A stretch of 29,049 bases of DNA from DASSUW01 sp963730535 (GTDB lineage: Bacteria > Actinomycetota > Thermoleophilia > Solirubrobacterales > Solirubrobacteraceae): contig CAVSRU010000017.1 of NCBI GenBank assembly GCA_963730535.1, positions 1-29,049 of the forward strand, given 5' to 3'. The translations under genes were made by a program, and so were the position numbers. Shown piece by piece: positions 1 through 12,046 of the stretch; the first letter of the stretch is position 1; every line of letters starts with the position of its first letter. The notes under the pieces are model-generated. The model ran no database searches. It saw only the letters and a program-made list of their open reading frames with translations, and was not told where the DNA came from.

Positions 1-94
1 GGGGTGTTGTCACGACCCTCCCTTGGGTGTCTGGCCGCGGAGGCCCGGGCGCGGGAGTCTCATCACGTCACCACAAACCGCCCCGGAGGACAGC

Positions 95-1029
95 ATGACC
101 CGCACCGCCATCACCACCGCCGCAGTTGCTCTCGCCGCCGCCCTCGCCGCGCCGGTCGCCGCACAGGCCGCGAACCCGCTGCACGATCACCACGCTGCGA
201 AGGGCCCGGCCCCCAAGGTGATCGTCACCGGCCCCAAGAAGCCGCTCACGCTGAAGAAGGCCAAGGAGGCGCAGGACCGCGCCGCCAGGACCGGCAAGTT
301 CCCGCCGGCGCCACGGCTGGCCACCAAGCGCGGCCTGCGCAAGACCGACAGCCACGAGATGACGACGCGGATCCGGCACAACGTGGCCGCGACGGAGATC
401 CCGGTGGTCCAGACGGAGCCCGTCACGGTCGACCCGAAGCTGTTCGGCTTCCAGGGCACGTACGACGCGAAGCGCATGTCGCTCTTGAACTGGGTGAACT
501 ACACGTACTCGAGCGTGCTCGGGCGGACGTTCCGCCAGCCGAAGGTCTACGAGCTGAGCGGCCCCGGCACCACGCCTGACGGCTGCGGCACGGTCTCGAA
601 CGCCATGTTCTGCTGGGGGAACATGAACACCATGGCCTGGTCCGCGCCCTACATGCGCAACGTCTTCGGCCAGTTCGGTGACGCCGCGTTCGCCTCGGTG
701 CTGGCGCACGAGTACGGCCACGGCGCGATGAGCTGGCTCGGCTTCGCCGGCAAGGGCAACTTCCGTTCCAGATCTACCGCGAGGGCTTCGCCGACTGCAT
801 GGCGGGCGCGTGGCTGTACTGGATGTCCTACTACCGCTACACCGACAACGTGGGCGCCGGCGACCGCAACGAGCTCTACAACCTGATGTTCACGCTCGGC
901 AGCAGCAACGCCTCGACGACGATGTACAACCACGGCGACGCCGCCTGGCGGACCTCGCTCTCGACCTACGGCTTCAACAACGGCTTCGACGGCTGCATCA
1001 ACTGGGGCCGTCAGCTCGCCGCAGCCTGA
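95..1029 (+). pseudogene. Secreted neutral zinc metallopeptidase, frameshifted
   Basis: The ATG at 95 follows GGAGGA (85-90) and opens a signal peptide ending near AAQAAN. The mature part contains LAHEYGHGAM, an HExxH-type zinc site, at about 700-730. Around 760-775 the frame breaks. The next frame continues the family pattern with YREGFADCMAGAWLYW and runs to the TGA at 1027-1029. HExGH followed by a ...ADC.AG.W segment is typical of the putative neutral zinc metallopeptidase family (YpfJ-like). Restoring one missing base gives 311 residues, a normal length, so the gene is either broken by a 1-nt deletion or carries a sequence error. The protein would be exported and act on extracellular proteins; its substrate is unknown. 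The family call is firm, but whether the gene is functional is open. Confidence 0.75.
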
Positions 1030-1054
1030 ACCTTCGGGCAGTACGTAGTGACCG

Positions 1055-1090
1055 CGCCGGCGCGATCCTGGATCGCGCCGGCGTCATTTT
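1055..1090 (+). terminator. Intrinsic terminator-like hairpin after the metallopeptidase
   Basis: A perfect 13-bp inverted repeat (arm CGCCGGCGCGATC at 1055-1067, its complement at 1071-1083) has a 3-nt CTG loop and is followed by TCATTTT. It sits 26 bases after the metallopeptidase stop and before the next gene. The T tract is short, but the position and stem fit a rho-independent terminator. Confidence 0.7.
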
Positions 1091-1142
1091 GTCCCCGGCA
1101 CTCTGGATCTCGGTTATGTTCATCGCGCTGACGCGCTGGTCA

Positions 1143-2691
1143 ATGGAACGGATGCCTCTTAAACGTGCCCTCGGGCCCCTTGCAGTTGTGCTTGCCCTGA
1201 TGGCGCTGCCCGCCGTCGCCTCCGCCCAGACCGCTCCGACCCTGTCCGACACCTAGCAGGGCGCCGTCATGGCGGAGCCGAACGTGCACTACACGCACGC
1301 CAACACGTCGGGCTTCACCGCGGCGGGCGAGCCGCACTCCGCCGGCAGCGGCAAGCCACGCCGGCGATGGCATCGGCGGCGGACCGTCAACATGGAGGAC
1401 ACCTTCTGGCTGAAGGTCGACGGGACCGGGGGCCCGATCACGCTGAGCACCGCCGGCTCGAACTTCGACACGATCGTGGCCGTCTACAAGCCGAACCAGA
1501 CGCCCTCCGACGCCAACGCGTATTGGTTCTGCAACGACGACAATCGCGGCGACGACGTCGAGCTGACCTTCGACTCGGTAGCCGGTGCCACGTACTACAC
1601 GCAGTGGGGCGGCTGTGCGGGCTGCGCCGGAGGCGTGTCGTCCGGTTCCGCCGAAGTTCGCGATCCTGACGAACGACAGACCGTGAGTTCGCCGCGCCGG
1701 CGATCACCCGCACGCGGACGAACTGGAGCGCCACGACCGTCGCGGGCGAGAACCTGACCTGCGAAGCGGTGCAGTACGGCCGTACGGTCTGGTTCCGCTA
1801 CGTCGCCCCTGGCGGCGGGCACCGTGACGCTCACCGCCTCCGCGCTTCGACACCGTGACGCGCGCTCTACCGGGCAGAACGCGACGACGCCGTTCGACTG
1901 CAACGACAACGACCAGGGCAACATCCTGCGGTCCGCGGTCAGCGGCTACGTCCAGCCCGGCGAGGTGCTCTACCTCCAGGTCGGCGGCAAGGGCGCCGGG
2001 GCAACGCCGGGTTCGAGGACAACTTCAGCCTCGACGTCGACCTTCACCGAGGACCAGGACATCGACAACGACGGCTACAACAGGACGCCGGGCCCGGACT
2101 GCGTCGACACCGACCCCTCCGTGCATCCCCAGCAGCCCGAGATCCCGAACAACGGCAAGGACGACGACTGCGCCGGCGGGGACGGCCACGACACCGACGT
2201 CGACGGCCAGGACGCGAAGCCCTTCGGGCCGGACTGCAACGACGGGAACGACAAGATCTTCACGCGGCGCGGCCGAGATCCGCGGCAACTTCGTCGACGA
2301 GAACTGCGACGACCGGGCGCCCGCGGCGCAGCTGTCGCCGTTCCCCGACGTGTCGTACGGCCACTTCGCGGTGCTGCGCGGGCGGCAGTTCGGAGAGCTC
2401 AAGGTCACGTCGGTGGGCAAGGGCTACCGCGTCGCCGTGCGCTGCCGCGGCAGCAGCAGGTGCCCCGGGAAGTTCAGCAAGACGACCAGGACGCGCCGCG
2501 CGGTGTCCACCAACCGCTACAAGCGCCTGTTCCCACCCGGCACGGAAGTCGAGGTCCGCGTCACGAAGCCGGGCGCGAACCGTTCGGCTTCTTCGTCGAG
2601 TACAAGGTGGTCGCGCCGCGTGACCTCGATCAAGCGGACTTGCACGATCCAGCCGAAGTCGGGGAGGCTGACGGGATGTCGCCGAGCGTAA
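1143..2691 (+). pseudogene. Secreted beta-domain / MopE-repeat protein, multiply frameshifted
   Basis: A signal peptide (ALGPLAVVLALMALPAVASA) follows an ATG at 1143 or 1152. An in-frame TAG interrupts at 1254-1256. Downstream fragments in alternating frames form one protein. Two copies of a carbohydrate-binding-like beta domain show TLSTAGSNFDTIVAVYK near 1441-1490 and a second copy around 1790-2000. MopE-type metal-binding repeats follow at about 2050-2320, with DNDGY, GPDC, NNGKDDDC and FVDENCDD. A basic beta module ends at the TAA at 2689-2691. I count about ten frame changes, near 1650, 1680, 1815, 1845, 1870, 2000, 2042, 2262, 2578 and 2618. The intact product would be a cell-surface, probably calcium- or copper-binding protein. 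Either this is a decayed gene or the sequence is poor here. Confidence 0.65.
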
Positions 2692-3022
2692 GACTCGCGA
2701 TCGCGATCGCGGCCGCCTCCGCAGCCGCCTTCGGCGCCGCGTTCGCCCTGGCCGGCGAAGGCGAGAAGGACCCGGTGACCCCGCCGCAGGCGAAGGCGGC
2801 GAAGACCGCGGCGCAGCCCGTCGCCTTCGAGATGGGAAGCGCTCCGGCGGTCAGGACGCCGACCGCGGTCGGGCAGATTCCCGGCCTCAAGGAGCGACCC
2901 GAGCCCGAGGTCGTCGACCCGGTCGACCCGGTCGACCCCGTCGACCCGGTCGACCCCGTCGACCCCGTCGACCCCGTCGACCCCGTCGACCCGGTCGACC
3001 CCGTCGACCCCGACCCGGGCGA

Positions 3023-3026
<4 letters not shown>
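2676..3026 (+). CDS. Exported or anchored protein with Val-Asp-Pro repeat tail
   Basis: A 116-residue protein whose ATG at 2676 follows GGGGAGG (2661-2667), a strong ribosome-binding site located inside the end of the preceding broken gene. The first ~27 residues form a hydrophobic Ala-rich signal or anchor. The middle is Lys/Ala/Pro rich. The C-terminus is eleven consecutive Val-Asp-Pro triplets followed by DPGD. No enzymatic motif is visible. Its stop overlaps the TTG start of the kinase gene, so the two are probably translationally coupled. The stiff, acidic, proline-rich tail suggests a spacer across the cell wall; that is inference. The family is not recognised. Confidence 0.75.
2913..3011 (+). 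repeat. 9-bp tandem repeat GTCGACCCS, 11 copies
   Basis: GTCGAC starts every 9 bases from 2913 to 3003, and each unit ends CCG or CCC. The unit keeps frame and encodes Val-Asp-Pro. Copy number in such arrays varies easily between strains. Confidence 0.95.
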
Positions 3027-5247
<2,221 letters not shown>

Positions 5248-5251
<4 letters not shown>

Positions 5252-8200
5252 GGCTGCGCCTGACCGTCACGGCGCCCGAGGGACGCTCCGACGACCTCGT
5301 CGTCGACTGCGCCGAGGCCACGCCCGTCGACGAGCTGATCGCGACGCTCGCCGGCGACCTCGGGGTCCGCGCCGGCGCCGCCCGCACGCGCCGCGGGGCG
5401 TGGGCCCCGGGCGCGACCGCCGGTGAGATCGACGTCCGCGACGGCGACGTCGTCGAGCTGCTGCCGTCTGCGTACGGAGAGGACGGGGCGGCCCCCGAGA
5501 CCGGCGCAGTCGTCGACCTGGTCGCCGTCAGCGGCCCGGTCGCCGGCGCGCGGATCCCCCTCGCAGAGGGCTCGCACACCGTCGGCCGCGGGCCGGGTGT
5601 GGACGTCGAGCTCGCCGACCGCTCCATGTCCCGCCGCCATCTCGTGATCGAGGTGGGGCCGGACGAGGTCACCGTCGACGACGCCGGCTCGACCAACGGC
5701 ACCTACGTCGCCGGCGCCGCCGTGAAGCTGCCGCGCGCACTGCTCAACGGCGAGCAGATCGAGGCGGGACGCACCCTGCTCGTCGTCGAGTCGCACGCCG
5801 GCGCACGGCCGGTGCCGGCGGCTGCGGGCGGCCGGATCGCGTTCAACCGTCCGCCCCGGGTGGCGCGCACCGGACCCGCGGCCGTCGCGCCTCCGCCCGC
5901 CGCGCCCCTTGAGCGCGAGAGCAGCTCGCTTCCGCTCGGCGCCGCGCTGATCCCGCTTGCCCTCGGGGGCGCCATGGCGGCGATCACCGGAAACCTCCTG
6001 CTCCTCTCGTTCGCGCTGCTGACGCCTGCCATGGTCGTCTACTCGCACCTCGAGAGCCGGCGCACCAGCGGCCACCGCCACAAGACCGCGGTCTCGGACT
6101 TCCGGCGCGATCTGGATGTCACCGTGGCCGGCCTGCGCGAGGCACGGGCGGCCGAGGAGGTCGTCCGCCGCGAGACGGCGCCCGACGCGGCGAAGCTCCA
6201 TCGCCGCGCCGCCGAGCTGCTGCCCGAGCTGTGGGAGCGCCGCCCGGGCGACGAGGACGCGCTGCTGCTGCGCGTCGGCACCGCCGACCTCCCGTCGAAC
6301 ATCCGAGTCGAGCTTCCACGCGGCGGCGACACCGAGCTGCGCGAGCAGGCGATCGGGGAGCTGGAAGAGAGGGCGATACTCACCGCGATCCCCGTCACCG
6401 TGCCGCTGGGCGGCAACGTCCTCGGGGTGGCGGGCACTCCCGCCGACGTGGCGGGCCTCGCCCGCTGGCTGCTGGCGCAGGCGGCGACGCTCCACAGCCC
6501 GGCCGAGGTGGAGATCGCGGCCGCCCTGGCGGACGGCGGCGACTGGGACTGGCTCAAGTGGCTTCCGCACGTGCGACCCGGCAACCTCGTCGAAGGCGCC
6601 GCGCGAGCGCGCGAGCTGCTCGAGGACGTCGCCGAGAACGGCCGGCGTGCCCTCGTCGTAGTGGACGGCGACCTGCGGGTCGAGCCCGGCCTGCTGTCGG
6701 GGGCCGTCGCCGCCGGCGGCGGCGTGATCTGGCTCGGGCGGGGCGTCCGGGAGCTGCCCGGCTCGTGCACGTGGGTCGTCGAGCTCGACCCGTCCGTCGC
6801 GCGGCTGAAGCTCACCGACGTGCGTGGCGGAACGCATCTGGACGACGTCACAGCCGAGGCGATCGCGCCCGACGCCGCCGAGGAGCTCGCCCGCCTCCTG
6901 GCGCCCGTGACGGACGCCGGGGCGCCCGAGCTGGCGGGCGCGATCCCGGCCGCCGTGTCGCTTCTGGACCTGCTGGAGCTCCCCGAGCCGTCCGCGGCGG
7001 CGGTCGCGGACCGCTGGAACGCGCATCGCGGGCAGCTGCGCGCGCCGATCGGCCGTGCGGCCGGCGGCCCGTTCGAGGTCGACGCCGGCGGGACCGAAGG
7101 CCTGCGGATGGTGCTCGCGGGCATGCCCGGCGCCGGCAAGAGCGAGCTGCTGCAGACCATGATCGCGTCGCTGGCCGCGACGTATCCTCCCGACCGGCTG
7201 AGCTTCCTGCTCGTCGACTACAAGGGCGGCGCCGCGTTCCGCGGCTGCCTTGAGCTGCCGCACGCGGTCGGCCTGGTGACCGACCTCGACGAGCACCTCG
7301 CCGAGCGCAGCCGCACGTCGCTGCTCGCCGAGCTGCGGCGCCGCGAGGGCCTGCTGGCCACCCACGGGGCCAAGAGCCTGCGCGAGCTGACACGCAAGGA
7401 CCCTGAGGCCGCCCCACCGGCGCTGATCATCGTGGTCGACGAGTTCGCCACGCTCGTGCGCGAGGTGCCGTCGTTCGTGGACACCGTTCTCGACGTCGCT
7501 CAGCGCGGCCGCAGCCTCGGGCTCCATCTCGTCCTCGCCACCCAGCGCCCGCGCGGCGCGGTCAGCGACGGGATCCGTGCCAACACCAACCTGCGGATCG
7601 CGATGCGCATGAGCGACCGGGCCGAGAGCGAGGACGTCATCGACGCGCCGGACGCGGCCGCCATCCCCGCAGCAGCCCCGGGCCGCTCGATCGCCCTCGG
7701 CGGGCGCCGGCCGGACGGCTCACCGGCGCTCGTCGCGTTCCAGGCGGCCTACGCAGGCGGGCGCAGCGCGTCGCTGGGCCTGGCCGGCGTCCGCGTCGCG
7801 CCGCTGCGCTACGGCCGTGACGAGGAGCCCGCGGCGCCGGTCGTCTCACGCGTCGGCGGCGGCGGTCCGAGCGATCTCGACCTGCTGGTCGAGGCGACCC
7901 GCCGCGCCGCGGCCGATGCCGACCTGCAGCCGCTCGCGCCGCCCTGGCTCCCGCCGCTCCCCGAGCGCCTGGCCCTCGACGATCTTCCGCCGGCGGAGGG
8001 AGCCGTGATCGGCCTGCTCGACGAGCCGGACGCGCAGCGCCAGCGACCGTTCGCGATCGACCTCGCGCGCGACGGCTCGCTGCTCGTCTACGGCGCCAGC
8101 GGCAGCGGCAAGACGGTCCTGCTCCAGACGCTCGCGTGCGCGCTGGCCGAACAGGCATCGCCCAGCGAGATGCAGCTGTACGGGCTCGACTTCGCGAGCG

Positions 8201-9396
8201 GCGAATTGCGCGACATCGAGGTGCTCCCGCACTGCGGCTCGGTCGTGCGCGGCGACGAGGAGGAGCGCGTGCTGCGGCTGCTCGGCGGCCTGGGACGCGC
8301 ACTTGCCGATCGCAAGCAGCGGCCGGCGGACGAGGTGGCCGGGCTCCCGCGCGTGGTGCTGTTGATCGACGGCTACGGCGCGTTCGCGTCGGCGCTCGAT
8401 CGCGTCGGCTACGGGGAGCCGGTGCAGCTCGTGGCGCGGCTGGCAGCCGAGGGCCGCTCGCTCGGCATCCACGTGGTCGCCACCGCCGACCGCCGGGCCG
8501 ACGTGCCGGGTGCGCTGTCGGGCGTGGTCCAGCAGCGAATCGTCCTGCGGCTCGCCGCGGCCGACGAGTACGCGGCGCTCGGCGTGCGCGGCGCGGCGGG
8601 CGCGCCGCCGGCGGCCGGCCGCGGGTTCACCGGCGACGGCCGCGAGTTGCAGGTCGCGCTCGCGGGCGACCTCGAGGCGCGCGGCGAGCGGCTGCGCAGC
8701 CGCTCCGGCGGCCTGCGCGCCCCCTCGATCGGCACGCTCGCGGCCCACGTGCCGCGCGACCGCATGCCCGCCCCGCCGCGGCCGCTGCAGGCGGTGCTCG
8801 GCATCGACGACGAGTCGCTGCAGCCGTTCGCGGTCGACTTTGCGGAGGGGCACCTGCTGGTCTCGGGGCCGTATCGCAGCGGCCGCACGACGACGCTCGC
8901 GACGCTCGCCGCCTCGCTGCGGGCCGGCGCGCCGGACGCGGCGCTGCACCTGCTCGCCCCGCGGCGGTCGCCGCTCGCCGAGCTCGATGTGTGGACCTCA
9001 GTGGCCGTGGGGCTCGAGGCCGCCACCGAGGCCGCCGGCCGGCTCGCGGCGGACGATGCGCGTCCGCTGGTCGTCTTCGTCGACGATGCGACCGAGCTGG
9101 CCGAGGGCCTCGCCGCCCCGTCGCTGGACGCGCTGCTCGCGCGCAGCCGCGACGAGGACATCCGGCTGATCGCCGCCGCCGAGACCAACGCGGCGCAGCG
9201 GCTGTTCGGTGGGTGGCTGCGCGACCTGCGCACGGAAGGGCGCGGGCTGCTGCTGACGCCGAACGTCGAGACCGACGGGGACCTGCTGGGCGTGCGCCTG
9301 CCGCGGCGCGGCCGCGGCCCGTTCCCTCCGGGCCGCGGCTTCCTCGTGCTGCGGGGCGCGAGTCGCCTCGTGCAGGTCGCGGGCGACCCGCGCTAG
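5248..9396 (+). CDS. Ubl-FHA-FtsK/SpoIIIE ATPase, EccC/EssC-like T7SS motor
   Basis: A 1382-residue protein starting at ATG 5248, overlapping the kinase stop. Residues 1-75 (MRLRLTVTAPEG..., ending GDVVELLPS) look like the ubiquitin-like domain of YukD/EccD. An FHA domain covers about 90-165 (VGRGPG, SMSRRHL, STNGTYV). Two membrane helices lie at about 230-265. Three FtsK/SpoIIIE domains follow. ATPase 1 has Walker A GMPGAGKS (625-632), LLVDYKGGAAF and a Walker B with IIVVDEFATL. ATPase 2 has GASGSGKT (949-956) but a Walker B of LLIDGYGAF. ATPase 3 has GPYRSGRT (1207-1214), with Arg in place of Lys. This architecture matches EccC/EssC motors that drive export of WXG100 substrates, two of which are encoded on the opposite arm. 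DNA translocation is less likely given this context. Its TAG shares CTAG with the convergent gene. Confidence 0.93.
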
Positions 9397-11472
9397 CGGA
9401 TCTCCTCGTCGTCGCCGGCGAGCGCCTCGTCGATCATCTCGACGAGCTGGTCGTCGCCCGGCTCGGCTCCTTCGGGCAGGTCGACCTCGATGATCTGGAC
9501 GACCTTCTCGTCGGTCACGATCGCGTCGGGGATCGAGACCGTGCCGTCGTCGGTGATGAGCTGGATGTCGCCGGTGGTGTGCGACTCCACCTCCACCACG
9601 GCGATCGCGTCGATGTCGCCTCCGCGGTCCGCCTCCTCCGCCGTGCGGGCACGGCGGACGAGGTCGCCCGCCTCGTCAACGAGCTCGGCCGCGACGCTCT
9701 CGAGCGTCTTGATGTGCTGCCCGGCGAGCTCCTCGACCGCGGCGCCGATCGCCGGTGACAGCCCGAAGGCCGACCGGACCGGACCGAGCCGCGCGGCGAT
9801 CGACTGCAGGTCGCCGGCGGCGTTCCGCAGCATGTCGCCGAGCGCGAGCAGGTCGGCCGTGTCGATCGACACGGTGCCGCCGTCCTTGTCGCCGGCGTCG
9901 CGGCGGTGCGCCTCACGGCCGACTTCGTGGCCGGCGGCGGACGGCGTGGACGCCAGCGTCGGAGAGACCGGGTCGGGAGTGCCACCGACGGTCTCGGGCG
10001 GCCCGGGCTCGGGGTCCCGATCGGTCGGGCCGCCGCCCGTCTGGGTGTCCTGCGACCGGCCGTCGTCCCAGTCGGGATCCTCGATCTCGACCGGCACGGC
10101 CGCGACCTCGTCCACGGGCGTCAGCCCCTCGGCGTCCGGCACCGGATCCACCGGGCCGGGGGTCGGCACCTGCGGCTGCGGAACGGCCTGGACGTCCGTC
10201 GGGACCCCGGGCGCGTCCGGCCCGGGCTGCGCGCCGGGCACCGGCACCTGCGGCTGATCGCCACCGGGCGCGGGCACCTGCGGCTGGTCGCCGCCAGGTT
10301 GGCCGGGCGGGATCACACCGGGCACGCCACCCCCGACGGGCTGATCGCCGCCGGGCTGACCCGGCGGAATCACTCCCGGCACGCCACCCCCGACGGGCTG
10401 ATCGCCGCCAGGCTGACCCGGCGGAATCACCCGGCACGCCACCCCCGACGGGCTGATCGCCGCCAGGCTGACCCGGCGGAATCACTCCCGGCACGCCACC
10501 CCCGACGGGCTGATCGCCGCCAGGCTGACCCGGCGGAATCACTCCCGGCACGCCACCCCCGACGGGCTGATCGCCGCCAGGCTGACCCGGCGGAATCACA
10601 CCGGGCACGCCACCCCCGACGGGCTGATCGCCGCCAGGCTGACCGGGGGGAATGACGCCGAGGCCGGCATCGCCACCGGGAGCCGCCGGACCGCCCGGCT
10701 GACCGGCCGGAATCACGTTGCCCGGATCGCCGTGGCCGAGATCGTGCTCGGTCAGCACGGGGGTGTCGGCAGGCGGCCCTCCGGGCTGTCCGGCGGGGAT
10801 CACCGAGCCCGGCTCACCGGGCGAGCCCGGCGGCGGCTCCGGCGGCCCACCGGGCCCGTCATCGCTCGTACCGGGCAACGGGGGCTGCTCGTGCTCGGAC
10901 GCCGGCCCACCGGGCTGACCCGCAGGGATCACCGAACCCGGCTCACCGGGCGAGCCCGGCGGCGGCTCCGGCGGCCCACCGGGCCCGTCATCGCTCGTAC
11001 CGGGCAACGGGGGCTGCTCGTGCTCTGACGCCGGCCCACCGGGCTGACCGGCGGGGACCACCGAACCCGGCTCGCCGGGCGAGCCCGGCGGCGGCTCCGG
11101 CGGCCCACCCGGGCCATCGTCGCGCGTGCCCGGCGGCGGGGGCTGCTCCTCCTCGCGTCCCTCAGGCTCGCGGCGCTCATGCGGCGGCGGCGCGTCGTCA
11201 CCGCGCTGCTCGGGCCCGCGCCCTCCGCCCTCATGCCCGGCGTGCGGCGGCGGCTCAGGCGGCGCCGGCGGCGGCTCGGACGGGCGGTCGTCGCGCGGCG
11301 GCGGCGCAGGCGGCGCCGGCGGCGGCTCGGGAGGCGCTTCGTCTACGGGCGGCGGCTCGGGCGGCGCCGGCGGCGGCTCGGGAGGCGCCGCGGCGGCGGG
11401 CGGGGCCACCGGCTGAGGAGCGTCGGAGGCGGGGGGCGGCGGCGGGGCCTGCGGGTCGGTCTGGTCGCTCAT
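9393..11472 (-). CDS. Proline-rich repeat protein with EspC-like helical C-terminus (frameshift in repeat)
   Basis: ATG at 11472 is preceded by a purine-rich GAGAGAGAAGA. The N-terminal ~115 residues are Pro-Pro-Glu/Ala-Pro runs. Three 43-residue Pro/Gly repeats and at least six 19-residue repeats (VIPPGQPGGDQPVGGG core) follow. After an acidic stretch, about 9628-9876 encodes a helical hairpin (LLALGDMLRNAAGDLQSIAA ... ELVDEAGDLVRRARTAEEAD) resembling EspC-type ESX proteins, then an acidic beta-like tail. One 57-bp unit lacks two bases near 10427-10432. As written, the first frame ends at 9913 after a nonsense tail; restoring two bases gives 693 residues with the helical domain. It is likely a secreted or wall-spanning T7SS substrate, last in the minus arm. 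The function is inference. Confidence 0.75.
10321..10660 (-). repeat. 57-bp tandem repeat, six units
   Basis: Near-identical units start at 10321, 10378, 10433, 10490, 10547 and 10604. All are 57 bp except the one at 10378, which is 55 bp (GGAATCACCC where the others read GGAATCACTCCC). The unit encodes 19 residues on the minus strand. Diverged copies flank the array. Confidence 0.93.
10798..11130 (-). repeat. 129-bp tandem repeat, about three units
   Basis: The marker GATCACCGA or GACCACCGA recurs at 10798, 10927 and 11056, exactly 129 bp apart, with nearly identical sequence between. Each unit encodes 43 residues (GGPPEPPPGSPGEPGSV then IPAGQPGGPASEHEQ). The two left units are almost identical and the right one is more diverged, which indicates a recent duplication. 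Confidence 0.88.
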
Positions 11473-11506
11473 CGGTCTTCTCTCTCGATTCGAGGGTTCT
11501 GGGTGT

Positions 11507-11746
11507 TCAGGAACTGGACTGTCCGACGATCGAGGAGAGGTCCTCGAGCTCACCGGCGACGCGGCGCAGCTGCGTCAGCCGGTCGGACATGCCGGCACGG
11601 AAACGGTCGCCGGCCGGGCCGCGGAAGTCGGCCGCCTCGACACGGCGGTCGAGGCGCTCGGCGAGCGTACGCACGTCGTCGGCGGCGGTGCGGAGCTGGG
11701 CTCCATGGCTGCGAAGGGCAGCGCTGTCGGGGGGTGTCACATCCAT
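11507..11746 (-). CDS. WXG100-like small protein, FxG variant
   Basis: A 79-residue protein starting at ATG 11746, with AAGGA eight bases upstream. It is predicted to be two helices joined by a turn, DFRGPAGDRFRAGM, which fits the WXG100 pattern W-x-G followed by A...F, with Phe in place of Trp. The C-terminal helix is LTQLRRVAGELEDLSSIV. The length is slightly short for the family (about 100). It lies 25 bases after the canonical WXG100 gene and 34 before the proline-rich gene, so all three probably form one transcript. By analogy with EsxA/EsxB it may pair with the neighbouring protein and be exported by the FtsK-type ATPase. No C-terminal YxxxD/E signal is obvious. Confidence 0.82.
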   Translation of the reverse strand: MDVTPPDSAALRSHGAQLRTAADDVRTLAERLDRRVEAADFRGPAGDRFRAGMSDRLTQLRRVAGELEDLSSIVGQSSS

Positions 11747-11771
11747 GATCGATCGTCCTTGTGTCGTGGTG

Positions 11772-12035
11772 TCATCCGCCGGCCTGGAGCAGCGCTTCGC
11801 GCCGCCGGCCGACCTCGTTGCCCGCCTCCTGCAGCGCCGCCTGGAGGCGGCGGAGCGAAGGCTCGAACTCGCTGGCCCAGGCGCCGCGGAAACGCTCCGC
11901 GGCAGGCCCGTGCCATGTCGTGCCGCCGAGCTGCCCGCGGACCGTGGCCGTGAGCTGCTCGATCACCTGGCTCTGCTGGAGCAGCGACGCCCGGAGGGTT
12001 GCCAGCTGCTCGAGATCACCACCCATCTGGGACAT
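11772..12035 (-). CDS. WXG100 family protein (EsxA/B-like)
   Basis: An 87-residue protein with ATG at 12035 behind GGAGG (spacing 9); the ribosome-binding site directly follows the protease stop at 12047. Two helices surround the turn TTWHGPAAERFRGAW, a textbook W-x-G motif with the family's conserved A and F. The first helix is LEQLATLRASLLQQSQVIEQ and the second includes FEPSLRRLQAALQEAGNEV. WXG100 proteins are substrates of type VII secretion and form helical hairpin dimers. The neighbouring small protein is the natural partner. The reading frame is open far upstream through the protease gene, but the strong ribosome-binding site and family length support this start. Confidence 0.9.
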   Translation of the reverse strand: MSQMGGDLEQLATLRASLLQQSQVIEQLTATVRGQLGGTTWHGPAAERFRGAWASEFEPSLRRLQAALQEAGNEVGRRREALLQAGG

Positions 12036-12046
12036 TGCCCGCCTCC

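Noticed and set aside
10321..10660. CRISPR-like array (regular 57-bp spacing)
   Set aside because: Units are contiguous with no variable spacers and they keep a reading frame on the minus strand; this is a protein-coding tandem repeat.
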